64,000 nucleotides of DNA from Aurelia coerulea (taxonomy: Eukaryota; Cnidaria; Scyphozoa; Semaeostomeae; Ulmaridae): NCBI GenBank assembly GCA_039566865.1, contig CM076959.1, positions 17,468,501-17,532,500 on the forward strand. Direction: 5' to 3'. The stretch's first letter is position 1. Every line of letters starts with the position of its first letter. Made by a program: the position numbers and the translations under genes. Under the pieces are notes generated by a model. That model saw nothing but the letters and a program-made list of their open reading frames with translations, was not told where the DNA came from and did no database searches. Positions 1 through 10,400 of this stretch are shown piece by piece.

Positions 1-367
1 CGTATTCTAAATTTCAACTCATTTGAGGGTGTGACGTCATCAAATTACTAAATCATAAACTAGATAATTGACAGACTTTTGCTTGATACCATATTGTGGG
101 CATTCATAAGCTATGGTTTTCTTCGAAATTACTTCATGTTGCGTCAAACGGTTTAGAAATTACGATGGTTTTAAGTTTTTTTGAAAATTTTTCTTGAATT
201 CCTGAAAAAGAGGAAAAACACTCCAACTCTGAAGATATTAAAGATTTCAGAAAAGTCCAACGGTAGAATTATAGAGAAATAGCAAAAGTTTCTTTGAAGT
301 CATTCAGTACAAAGAAATAAGTCACTCAATTTTACACCAGGCTTTTTAAAGATTTGGAACCTATGCT
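1..367. mobile_element. Right part of ~520-bp foldback element (family A), cut by window edge
   Basis: The sequence matches the right two thirds of the full copies at 6460-6984, 51282-51807 and 55702-56224, including the internal GTGACGTCATCAAA block and the terminal GATTTGGAACCTATGCT. The left end lies outside the window. No protein is encoded. The family is assigned to Mutator-like non-autonomous elements because the three complete copies have perfect 9-bp target duplications. Confidence 0.85.
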
Positions 368-1749
368 AGGTAGGCCTAGGGTAGGCCAACATTTGATCTT
401 CACGTTGCCCGTGGCCTTCTAAGATGAGGAGAAGTCATGTGGAACTATCGATATTTGGCAATTCCTACAAGGTGTCCCTTCGCCAAACACCCAGCAGTAA
501 GGTACATCAGATAAAGCTGTGGCAACTGCAACATATATAACCTGCAAACCCTGAATAACCGAACGTATCTTGCGGATTCTATATCTATTTGTCTTCCAGC
601 GGCAAAAAACCGAGGCTCTGATTGTTTATCTTGTAAAGCCTCGCTTGTAATCAGTGTCAAATTGAGGTTGCCTTAGAGAAATCCTTAGCATAACAAGCGT
701 GACCTCACGGTAACAGTGTCAAATTGATACGTTAGTATAATGATTCAGGTTTATAATTTTAGCAATATGTTTCCCATCTTCAATAGGGACATAGCTAGCA
801 TTCTGAGATTAGATAACTAGCACAGGAGGAGTGTAAGTCTTTATTGTACTACGCAGCTTCCTCATGCTAAGATAACAGCCTGGTTCCCAGTTTTCGATGT
901 TGCGGAGGAGACCAAGTGCACATTTTTTGTTAAGTAAAGGCTTGACAGTCACCTTAATCGAAATGACGTTAGAAAACCAGGCAGCCTAGAGATTAAAAAT
1001 AGTTAAAGAAAAAAGAGGACTGGCAGTTCCACACCAGACCGTCTAAATTTCCAAAAAATCATCTTTTCGAAGGATAATTGCCTGTTGCAATTTAACGAAA
1101 GGTTTCGAGCCACTGAACAAAACTTTGAACAGCATTTAAAAACTAGTCTCCGTTGATTTCAATCCTATTGGCTAATTTCAAAACCAGTGCATGTACACTT
1201 CATTGTTCAAGTCAAGATCAAACCCCAAGGGGATCATCGTTTTTTAATAATTTACTAATCAAGGCAAAATAAATCCAGTAGGAGATCTAGGATGGCCTAA
1301 TTTCAGATTTTGGGATCCCTCAAGACAGCTACACAGCACTAACTAAGCTGCTTCGTGGATCTAATGATATCAGTTACGAGAGATCAGTTACGAAAGATCG
1401 GTTTCGACCTGGGCAAAAGGCGACTTGTGTGAGGTGAAATAGATAACTTAAATCACCTTTCGACCAATTTTTATCCTCAAGTAGCCACTTGTGGAAATTA
1501 GAGTCAATTTTGGATCTCAAAGAGATGTTTGCTTGTCGTTAGAATGATATCTCTATTCTGGGTTACAGGGTTTACCCTTGGTGAGAGAGAGCATTTTTGA
1601 TATCACAATTACAGCATTTATAAAAATTCCTGCTAGTTTTGAAGTTGTGATGTCATCAAGTTGTTAAATCGTAAACCAAAAAACTACAGTATTTTGCTTG
1701 CTACCATCTTGTAGACCTTCAAAAACTGAGTATTTCTTGGGTTGGTCAT
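368..1749. other. No gene seen; part of a family A relative near 1610-1740
   Basis: I find no exon chain, RNA gene or long frame here. Positions ~1611-1740 contain a diverged piece of the family A foldback (GTGATGTCATCAAGTTG, GCTTGCTACCATCTTGTAGAC). Short near-duplicates of GATCAGTTACGA occur at ~1368-1400. Confidence 0.5.
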
Positions 1750-1758
1750 ACTGACTTT

Positions 1759-2104
1759 TAGACTGATTACGATTGAGTCCTAGTAATCGCTACCACCCAC
1801 CCACCCTACTCGCTCATACTAAGACATAAAGAGGTATGAATGTGCAATAATCTGTTTCTGCTTTCTGAACTTAGCTTTCTTTCTTCCCTTAGTTTTTTAG
1901 CATTTTAAATTCCTTAGGTATTTGCTCAGACTGCCAGAGGAAACACCAGCCAAACAAGCCCTATATGAAGCATTAAGACCTGTGAAGAAACCCAAAGGCA
2001 AAACAAAACTCACTTGGTTAGGCCTCATCGATAGTATGAGCGAGTATGAGCGAATAGGGTGGGTGGGTGGTAGCGATTACTAGGATTCAATCGTAATCAG
2101 TCTA
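1759..2104. mobile_element. 346-bp TIR element with 9-bp TSD carrying a LINE fragment
   Basis: Left arm 1759-1820 (TAGACTGATTACGATTGAG, then CTACCACCCACCCACC) is repeated inverted at about 2030-2104. The element is flanked by the direct repeat ACTGACTTT at 1750-1758 and 2105-2113, a perfect 9-bp target duplication. Long inverted arms with a 9-bp duplication are typical of Mutator-like elements. The interior holds reverse-transcriptase-derived coding sequence. Confidence 0.8.
1915..2030 (+). pseudogene. LINE reverse-transcriptase C-terminal fragment inside the TIR element
   Basis: An open plus-strand frame reads LRLPEETPAKQALYEAL, then VKKPKGKTKLTWLGLI. This matches the common pattern near the C-terminus of LINE polyproteins (H-x-x-R-hydrophobic-P-E-E-x-x-A-K-x-A-L followed by a basic G-(R/K)-x-K-x-x-W stretch). 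It is cut on both sides by the arms of the surrounding element, so it is a captured fragment, not a gene. Confidence 0.6.
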
Positions 2105-2112
2105 ACTGACTT

Positions 2113-3243
2113 TCCTTTTTTATTGAGCTTTTAAAGTCCGTAAAAGCACAGGCAATGTGAAGATCAAATGTTGGCCTAATAATTCCCAAAAATCAACAAC
2201 CTTCGCAACATTTTAAATTGATGCAATGATTCGATCCCTATGCAATACCTGGGTTATATCTTTGCCAGGATGAAGCCAGTCTCCTCTTAAATTCTGCACT
2301 GCACCACACCACACCTGGAGGGCTTCGATGTTTAATCTAACCTGGCAGCCTGTAGCCTGAATACCAACGCTTTCTGTGCGCCAAAAGAATATACCCTGCG
2401 GATAGAGGCTCGTTTATTCAACTTAAACAGTTCAATTTCGTTATGAATTTGAACTTGCTAAACGTTTTGTCAAACGTTTATCTTATTCAAGTATACATTG
2501 TACCGACGCCTAGCGTTTTTAACAGCTGGGCTACTCTGTGAAGGAGATTTATGACTGTGTTAAAGGGTTCAAGCGTAAAGATATTTGATAGGCTGCACAC
2601 CCATGATGCCTTTCCTTTTGAACAATACCAACCTGCGCTTCTCTCCTCCGCCGGTATCACGGACCACAGAACCAAGGACTACACAACTACGGAACAAGGA
2701 ACCATGGACTTCGGAACTAGAAACCAGCGGAAGGGAGTAGCCTGCACCAAAAAGAACTTCAAATATTCCACCAACCACTACCCTCCAGCTTGGTGTAATC
2801 AAGCGTGCTACCATTGAGCTAACCCCGCTCAAACAATGACGACTGCGTGCTTTGGAAACTCTAAATTAAACAACAAAACTTGTAAAAAGATATTTGAAGG
2901 CATATGCATGAACACCGCAAAACAACGCGAAAGTAAAGACGACTAGACCATTTCTTAAATCAAATATTGGCTATAAATATATAAGAGAAGCTGATATTTC
3001 CCCTCCGGATACGAGGCTTCTTTAGAACTAAACTGTTTTCTCTTGACATAATTCATTGAAAAAGATACTCCCCCCTCCCCCCCCCAAATTAATGAGTACT
3101 GACAATCTTCAAACGTGAAACAAGTTTGTGAACAGACCCTCCAAAAAGATATGATAGGTGAAGTTGCGATTTTTATTGCCAAGCGCTGGGATCACAGCTA
3201 AGCGCTAATAGAGTCCGTGACCCCTTGTCATGACGCTCGAGTG
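2113..3243. other. No gene seen; GGAC/GGAAC-rich repeat near 2655-2735
   Basis: No supported exon. Positions 2655-2735 form an imperfect short-period repeat of GGACC/GGACT and GGAAC words (GGACCACAGAACCAAGGAC). An inverted homologous copy lies at about 49955-50035. A C-run occurs at ~3070-3085. Confidence 0.45.
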
Positions 3244-3322
3244 GTGGGGCTCTACCGGGTATCGAGCCCTGTCCACCTGACTGTTCTGGCTGCAAAGTCA
3301 GAGGATTACACCACTGCGCCAC
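3244..3322 (-). tRNA. tRNA-like sequence (tRNA pseudogene or SINE head)
   Basis: On the minus strand the sequence opens GTGGCGCAGTGG, a good box A, and contains GGCTCGATACC, a good box B. The first seven bases pair with GCCCCAC at 3244-3250 with one mismatch. A putative anticodon loop around CTTTGCAGC would give TGC. The anticodon stem is imperfect and four extra bases lie before the acceptor strand. I read it as a degenerate tRNA or tRNA-derived SINE head rather than a working tRNA. Confidence 0.4.
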
Positions 3323-3496
3323 AACACCTTCATGATAGAGTTGCCTTGAATTTAAATGACTCTCTGATTTTCTTGCACAATTCAGCTCTGAACTCTTTCT
3401 GTACTTTATAGAGTCTAAACTAGAACTTGATCAATCGACGCTCACTGGTGCTCTAACTCTGACTTGAGGTCACTTTCTTGTAACTTTCTGTCTTTC

Positions 3497-4150
3497 TCTT
3501 CCTTTTTTGAATTGAACATGTCTAAACGTCTGTCCGTGCTCCATAAGCTCTACACTCAATATCCTGAAAAGCTACCCATCTAAAGCAATGAATGTAGGTA
3601 AAAAAGCAGTTACTTTGAATCAGAGTAACCTCTATAATGAAATCTCTTCCTTTCTTGAATAGAACTGGTCTGAAAGTCTGTCTGTGCTTCATAAGCTCTA
3701 CACCTACACAAATAACTTGAAAGGCTACCCATCAAAAGCAATAAATTTTAGTTAAAAGTCACAGTAACCTCTCTTCCTTTCTTGAATAGAACTGGTCTGA
3801 AAGTCTGTCTGTGCTTCATAAGCTCTGCACTTACAATAAATAACTTGAAAAGCTGCCCATCTAAAGCAATAAATTTTAGTTAAAAAAGCATTTACTTTGA
3901 ATCAGAGTAACCTCTCTTCCTTTCTTGAATTGAACAGGTCTAAAAGTCTGTCCGTGCTTCATAAACTCTACACCTACACTGAATAACTTGAAAAGCTATC
4001 CATCAAAAGTAATGAATATTGGTAGAAAAGCAGTTACCTTGAATATAGCTGACTTTTTGCAATGTGCTGTCCAACTTCACTGAACTGAACAAATCTAAAC
4101 TAAGTCTGTGCTTGATAAACTCTGTGATATACAACTTTGAAATCTTTACG
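3497..4150. repeat. Minisatellite, ~128-147 bp units, about 4.5 copies
   Basis: The block CCTTTCTTGAAT followed by AACTGGTCTGAAAGTCTGTC, CTTCATAAGCTCTACAC and ATCAAAAGCAATAAATTTTAG recurs. Anchors at 3501, 3648, 3776 and 3919 give spacings of 147, 128 and 143 bp. Copies differ by small indels and by loss of a GAATCAGAGTAACC block. No conserved frame. Confidence 0.8.
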
Positions 4151-4348
4151 TTCCTCCTGCTATGACTCCCTCCAACTGTCTCAGGTCACTACAGCAATTT
4201 GTTATAAGCGCAACCCGGAGCTGTCGATCATGTACCAATCTGTCAGTAGCTTAACCACATATCTTTAACGTGCAACTGAGAACTGTGACAAATAACGAAG
4301 CTCGTGGCCCCGTGGTACGCAGAGGCACATCGCCTACGCAGTCATCAT

Positions 4349-4378
4349 CATCATCATCATTAGCATCATCAACATTAG
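4349..4378. repeat. (ATC)n microsatellite
   Basis: A short run of CAT triplets followed by imperfect TAGCATCATCAAC. Confidence 0.8.
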
Positions 4379-4413
4379 CAAAAACTGCTTAAAATGACGT
4401 CATCGTTCCACAG

Positions 4414-7400
4414 ATTAAAGGAAGCATCTGGAATTATAAGCTTCAAGAGAAAACATCCAGAGTTGTCTCAGTTCGAGAAATGTTGCAAGGTCAAAAGAGG
4501 CTTGACGTAGCTGCCTAGCTGTTACTGCAAATAATGAGTTGTTGGTACAAGTTCAACTTTAGCTACACAGGAATGATTGGCCTCTAGAGTTAAAATATGC
4601 AGGACACTGGGCTAGAAAATTCGCGTACACAATAGCATGAACCCATCTCTCACTAGCAGTGACTGACCAAGTGTTTTCCTTAAATGTGGTAGCGCGTATT
4701 GACGGTGAAGCCCACTCAACAACGTTGGAAACTGACAGCAAGCACTGTTGGATCTGTGCCGATCTGTGTCGCGAAGTTTTAGATCTCTTCTTGAAAAAGT
4801 GAGGTCATTTGGATACTTGTGTCAAGGGTGCTAGGATACGAACGTGTTGATTACATATTTATTTACCTTTTTTTGATCCTTGTCTTGATTTCTTGTCTTC
4901 TTTGCTTCTCTGTTTCGTCTTTAACTGGTGTGTGCAACTGAACAGTTTATTAGGCCCAAATGCCTCGTGTTATTTGAATATATCTTCCTTTTATTCCTGT
5001 GTCTTAGCGCGCCTTCGCAGAAGAAAGGTTTCAAACCGCAGTGCCATACTAAATACCTTGGTTATGGCTTTGCAGTTTGAAACCTTAGGAAGATATATTC
5101 AAATAACACGAGGCATTTGCGCCTAACAAGCCGTTCAGTTGCACTCACCAGTTGAAGACGAAACAGAGAAGCAAAGAAGACAAGAAATCAAGACAAGGAT
5201 CAAAACAAGGTAAATAAATATGTAATCAACACGTTCGTGTCCTAACACCCTTGCTTGTGTCTTATTTTCTTAGAAAATTTGCGAACAACTCAGCTGACTA
5301 ATGGGACAAGTTCCTACTTTGCTAAGCGAATCAAGTACGTGCTTCTTTTCCACAAGTGACAGGGAATTTCTTGAGAAAATCTTTTCTATGAAATAGAAAA
5401 ATTACGTCACAATGTGATATGGACTTACAGCATGCAATTTATGTTATTCGTGTGGCACGATCTCACTCCATGGCAAAATTACGAAATCAAAAAACCAAAA
5501 ACCCAGAATGAAAACCTCAGATTTAAGAATTTGTAGTTTACTGAGTCTTTACAAATGAATGTCTAAATGAAATGAGAAGAAATGGGGCGCTGTCTCCTTA
5601 AAGCGAGGAAACTCCTTCAAATTCAACTGAACTTGGAGAGGGGACAGAGCAAGGGATGTATCTCAAAGGGGAGATTGTCTATCTTAGGGCAATCAAGTAA
5701 TAAATAAAAAACAAAGTTGTTGTGTGTGTGTTGTACGTAGATTGTATTCAAAGTCATAAAATAATATAAAAATTCGACATCGTACAAAGAACTAAGTTTT
5801 ACACGACGTTTCGAGCATCTTCGTCAGGTTACAACCTGATGAACCTGATGAAGAACCTGGTGAACCTGATGAACCCCATGAAGAGTTATGCTCGAAACGT
5901 CGTGTAAATCTTAGCTCTTTGTACGATGTCGAATTTTTAAATTAATTTAAGTAATAAATAACACCATTTACAGTTCATTTACCCTTTCCTTTTAGCCGTG
6001 ACAATTTCTCAGAATTATTGTGACGAAAGCAATCCTAACAACCTTTAATTCCAATTTGCGTAGTACGCATTTGATTTCGAATCTTCCAGAAACAAGCTAA
6101 CCATTGTTTAACTGCAATTGTCAGGTAACTATTGTCGAAACAGCCACGGTAAACAAGTTGATCTCCTCTTAATTTAATCCATACTGACAAGCAAAGGAAG
6201 ACGGTCGCTCCTGTCTGTTATTGAAGGTATTAGAAGGGCAAGAAGTACGCGTGGGTACATGCTTTTGGGCAGCAAATGCCGTCCTTCCCACTTGAACTTT
6301 AATGCTATGGATTATACGTCATAAGAGCGCTACTCTCATCTGATGTTCCGCAATTCTTTGGTTGTGTTTCATTGGTACCGACTCCGCTTACGGTAAACTT
6401 AGCAGATATGGAATGCGTATTCTATTGGGTTCTGAAAGCGGTAGATATGACAGATTCAAAGCATAGGTTCCAAATCTTTAAAAAGGCTGGTGTAAAATTG
6501 AGTGACCTATTTCTTTGAACTGAATGACTTCAACGAGACTTTAGCTATTTCTCTATAATTCTACCGTTGAACTTTTCTGAAATCTTAAATATTTTCAGAA
6601 TTAGAGTGTTTTTCTTCTTTTTCAAGAATTCAAGAAAAATTTTCAAAAAAACTTAAAACCATCGTAATTTCTAAACCGTGTGACGCAACATGAAATAATT
6701 TCGAAGAGAACTATGGTTTATGGATGCCTACAATATGATATCAAGCAAAAGTCTGTCACTCATCTGGTTTATGATTTAGAAATTTGATGACGTCACATCC
6801 TAAAATGAGCTGAAATGGAAAATACGCTGTAATTTTGAAAAATATTCAAAATTTCTGGAAAGTCCAACGGTAGAATTACAGATAAATACCTAAAGTTTCT
6901 CTTAAGCCATTCAATCAGAAGAAATAGGTCATTGAATTTTACACCCACCTTTTTACGCCGAGTTAAAGATTTGGAACCTATGCTCAGATTCAATACCATT
7001 CAGACCCTTTGCTCCCACAAGCAGAATGTCTGCCAGACTGTACAATTTGAGTAGCTAACACTAGACTCATGAGATAGTCCCAGCTATCACAGCAACAACA
7101 ACAATAACAACAACAACAACGATAACAAAAATTTCTTTGATCAAACTGTTTGAGCGTCCATCAGTCTATCAAGAGCGATAACTACGAATTTGTAATCAGT
7201 CTCAGCTAAAACCTCCTTACTGGATAGAATTCTGCCTAAAGACCCAAAGAGTCTGGTTCGAGCGAAATATTTCTACTAAATGGGCAAGTGTAACTTATGT
7301 ATGGAGAATATATCTTTCATGACCTCAACACAAAACTATCGAACATGTTTTTGCAATGGCTAAATGCCATTAAATCTCCAAACTGTTCTATGTAACCATA

Positions 7401-10400
7401 AAACAGTGAGATCTGTTTTGATAATGATAAATAGTATGAACTACCTTGTAGCTTTCCCATTTTCTAAATCTATGTCCATAAAACTCTGTTAATCTTTACT
7501 TCTACGGATACAAAGAACCTCAAAATGTATGGTTTGCCCAGACTTATTACACCGAGTCTTTGTAATCGCTACAATCTTAACCCACCTAAATTCAAGATCA
7601 AAATTAAAAAATGACCAAATATCCAACGAAGGGTACACCATCGATGTTATCCGGTTTGGAATCCCAAAAATCTTGATATAAATGCAACAGTAAATATTAG
7701 GCTTACAGCTATCATTTTAGATGTGACATAAAAAGGAAGGAAGGAAACAAGTCTTAGTGAAACTGTATACTAAAATAACTTTGGGACGGTCAGGAAATGT
7801 AAGATATGGCTAAAATAATATTGAAAAAGGCAAGAACCCACTAAGCTTGTTGAGGATATTTCTCAACCACTTGAGCTGCGTATGGTGTTAAGGGCCTAAT
7901 TCCTTCTTACGTAACGGAACGGAAAACGTTCGACTCTTTTTATATAGTTGCCCTAAGTCTATCTCTAAAATCCGTCTTACTGTTCCCTTTTCGGTAGTTC
8001 CGGAATGTTGGAATGGCGGATCCAGGAACTACCGAAAAGGGAGTGGTAAGACGGACTGAAGAGATAGACTTGGGGCAAATCTCCCGGGGGGGGGGGGTAC
8101 ATAACATATTTAGGGTACGGGTATGTGCCGCCCATATGGGTGGGTTTTTGGGCCTAAAATTCTCTAAACAAGGGTCCTTTTCAGCAAATTTTCCATGCAC
8201 ATGGGTGGGGTTTCGGTGAAATTCGCAAAAAATGGTTAAAATGCGCAGTTTCCCGCCAAGTCATCATAGGAGTGGGTATCAAAAGCAAGTTTCGGTAATT
8301 AGAAGAGGGTAGCTTTCTGAAAACCGGGCGGCAGACCCCCGTCCATCCTCAAGTCATGTACCCCCCCCCCCGGGGCAAGTCTACCCTTTTTAGCTACGAA
8401 GGCTGGGTAAAATTTAGCAAAATATGCAATCGATGCCAGGATTCAAATCTAATTCAAAGGGTTCGAGCGATATGGTTGCACGAGCTTTGATTCTGATCGT
8501 TTGAATAAAAAATCCTGCATTTTCAGTAAAATATTCACAAGCAAGCATCTTTGTTGAAGGATTAAAAAATGAAATCATGGAGCTTAAAGATTCATTGTTA
8601 CCCAGGGTCCTTTGAGAGCACGCTAGAATTTCAGACTGTCTGGAATCTGATAGATGTTGAACTGATAGAAGGCCTCAACCCTCAACTAAAGTAAAACTTT
8701 TCCACCTATTAGCTGTACTGCAGTGGGGACTTATGGTTTCCGCTTAGGCCAAATTGATTTTCTTCAGACAGTCTGAGATTTCAGCATGCCTGCAAAGGAC
8801 CCTGGGTGAGAACAGCTCTTTAAAAGCTTCACGATGCGTGCAGAAACCTCACAGCCTATCGCAGGATCTTTGATCGTGAGTGAGAACAGTACAAAAATAT
8901 TTGCGTGAAACATAGATATCTTGACCTTCACTGTTAGATCAAGGACTGAAGAAATATTTCTCGGTCTAGTAACATCCTCATCAGCTCAGTCACCATTAAC
9001 ACAGTGATATCCTCTTTACGTATTCCGCTCTCAGTTCCGTAAAGGCCCGTAAACGTCATGCTATTTAAGAACTGTATGCAGCTTAGCATGATTTGTGTTC
9101 TTAGAACTGATACCTATGTTATTAAATCATGCATATCCTTGAGTATTGATATCAAAATAGATACATCAGTGCAAAGAACGGATCTTTGGTGACCCTCAAC
9201 GGAGATCAAAGAGATACCGTTAAAGTTTAAGTCCCTCACGAAGAACTCCTATTCAATCGTTCTTTTATGGACAAAACGATAGGTTAATGAAGTATCCAAC
9301 TGTGAAAACTATTCCTTTTTTGCATGAAGGACTCAGCTATGCTGACTAATGTAAAGGGAAACATGAAACAGGGGCAATGATCAAATCAAGAAAACAATTC
9401 AAGCTCACAAATCAGTAAACCAATCAAATCACCTATCAGTCAATCAATGAATCAATCCTTCAGTCTAACTGACACGTGAATCTTGTGAACAATCAATTAA
9501 CAAACTAATCAATCAGGTAATACCTCAATCAATGAACCAATGAAACAATGAATCAATCCTTCAGTGAAATAACTGACACGTGAATCTTTTGAACAATCAG
9601 TTAACAAGCTAATCAATCAGGCAGTACCTCAATCAATCAATCAATCACTCAATCAATCAATCATTCAATCAATCAATCATGAAGCAGTTTCGATGTGAAT
9701 CTGTGTTCTTATCTCGTCTTTCCTTGATTAAAGGCAATATGTCACGCATCTGATTGGCTGCAATAAAATCAGAGCTCAACACAACGGATGTCTTTGTGAA
9801 TCTGTGTATTTGGAACATAGGAGGAGAGCTAATCGTTCTCACTTTCTACGGCCGTAGAAAGTCAGTAGGATCAGCAGCTAGTCAACTCTCCTGTTCTTTA
9901 TATCACCCAATCAGATACGAGACAGACTGCCTTTAACTTCCTCCTCCCTATTCTTCACAGCTCGTTCTTATTTTCCCCGCTCAACCTCATTCCTGATTTC
10001 TGTCCCTGCCGTATAAAGCTTTTCTGACAACTACTTAATTTTCCGTCTTTTATCTGCATTTCATCATAGTCAGATTTCATACCCTCCTCGTTCAAGCCTC
10101 ATTTTTCTTCAACCAGTTCTGTTTCTCTAAGTCAGCTTTCTCTTATCATATTGGCTTCGAAACCTTTCGTCTTAATTTTCTTGCAATATTTTCGTAACTT
10201 AAGAAATAAAAAACAAAACTACAAATGTAGTCTGTGCTTCACTTTCCTTCCAATTAAAGGTTGGTTGTAGAATTTAGGTAGAACCTTCCTTGCGTACCAA
10301 CTTTGTAACGATTTCCTGACCTCTGAAAGGATTTCAACAATGCGAATAATGATTAATTGCTTTTAATAAGTAAAACGCTGGCAAGGTCTTTTCGTCAGCT

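Noticed and set aside
4394..4509. ATG-started frame MTSSFHRLKEASGIISFKRK as first exon of the plus-strand gene
   Set aside because: Attractive, but its available donors do not keep phase with the exon at 5274; the overlapping frame starting after CAG 4413 does. Kept only as an alternative.
7904..8010. Possible LINE coding fragment (YVTERKTFDSFY)
   Set aside because: No recognisable LINE signature and it merges into a hairpin; not enough to support a call.
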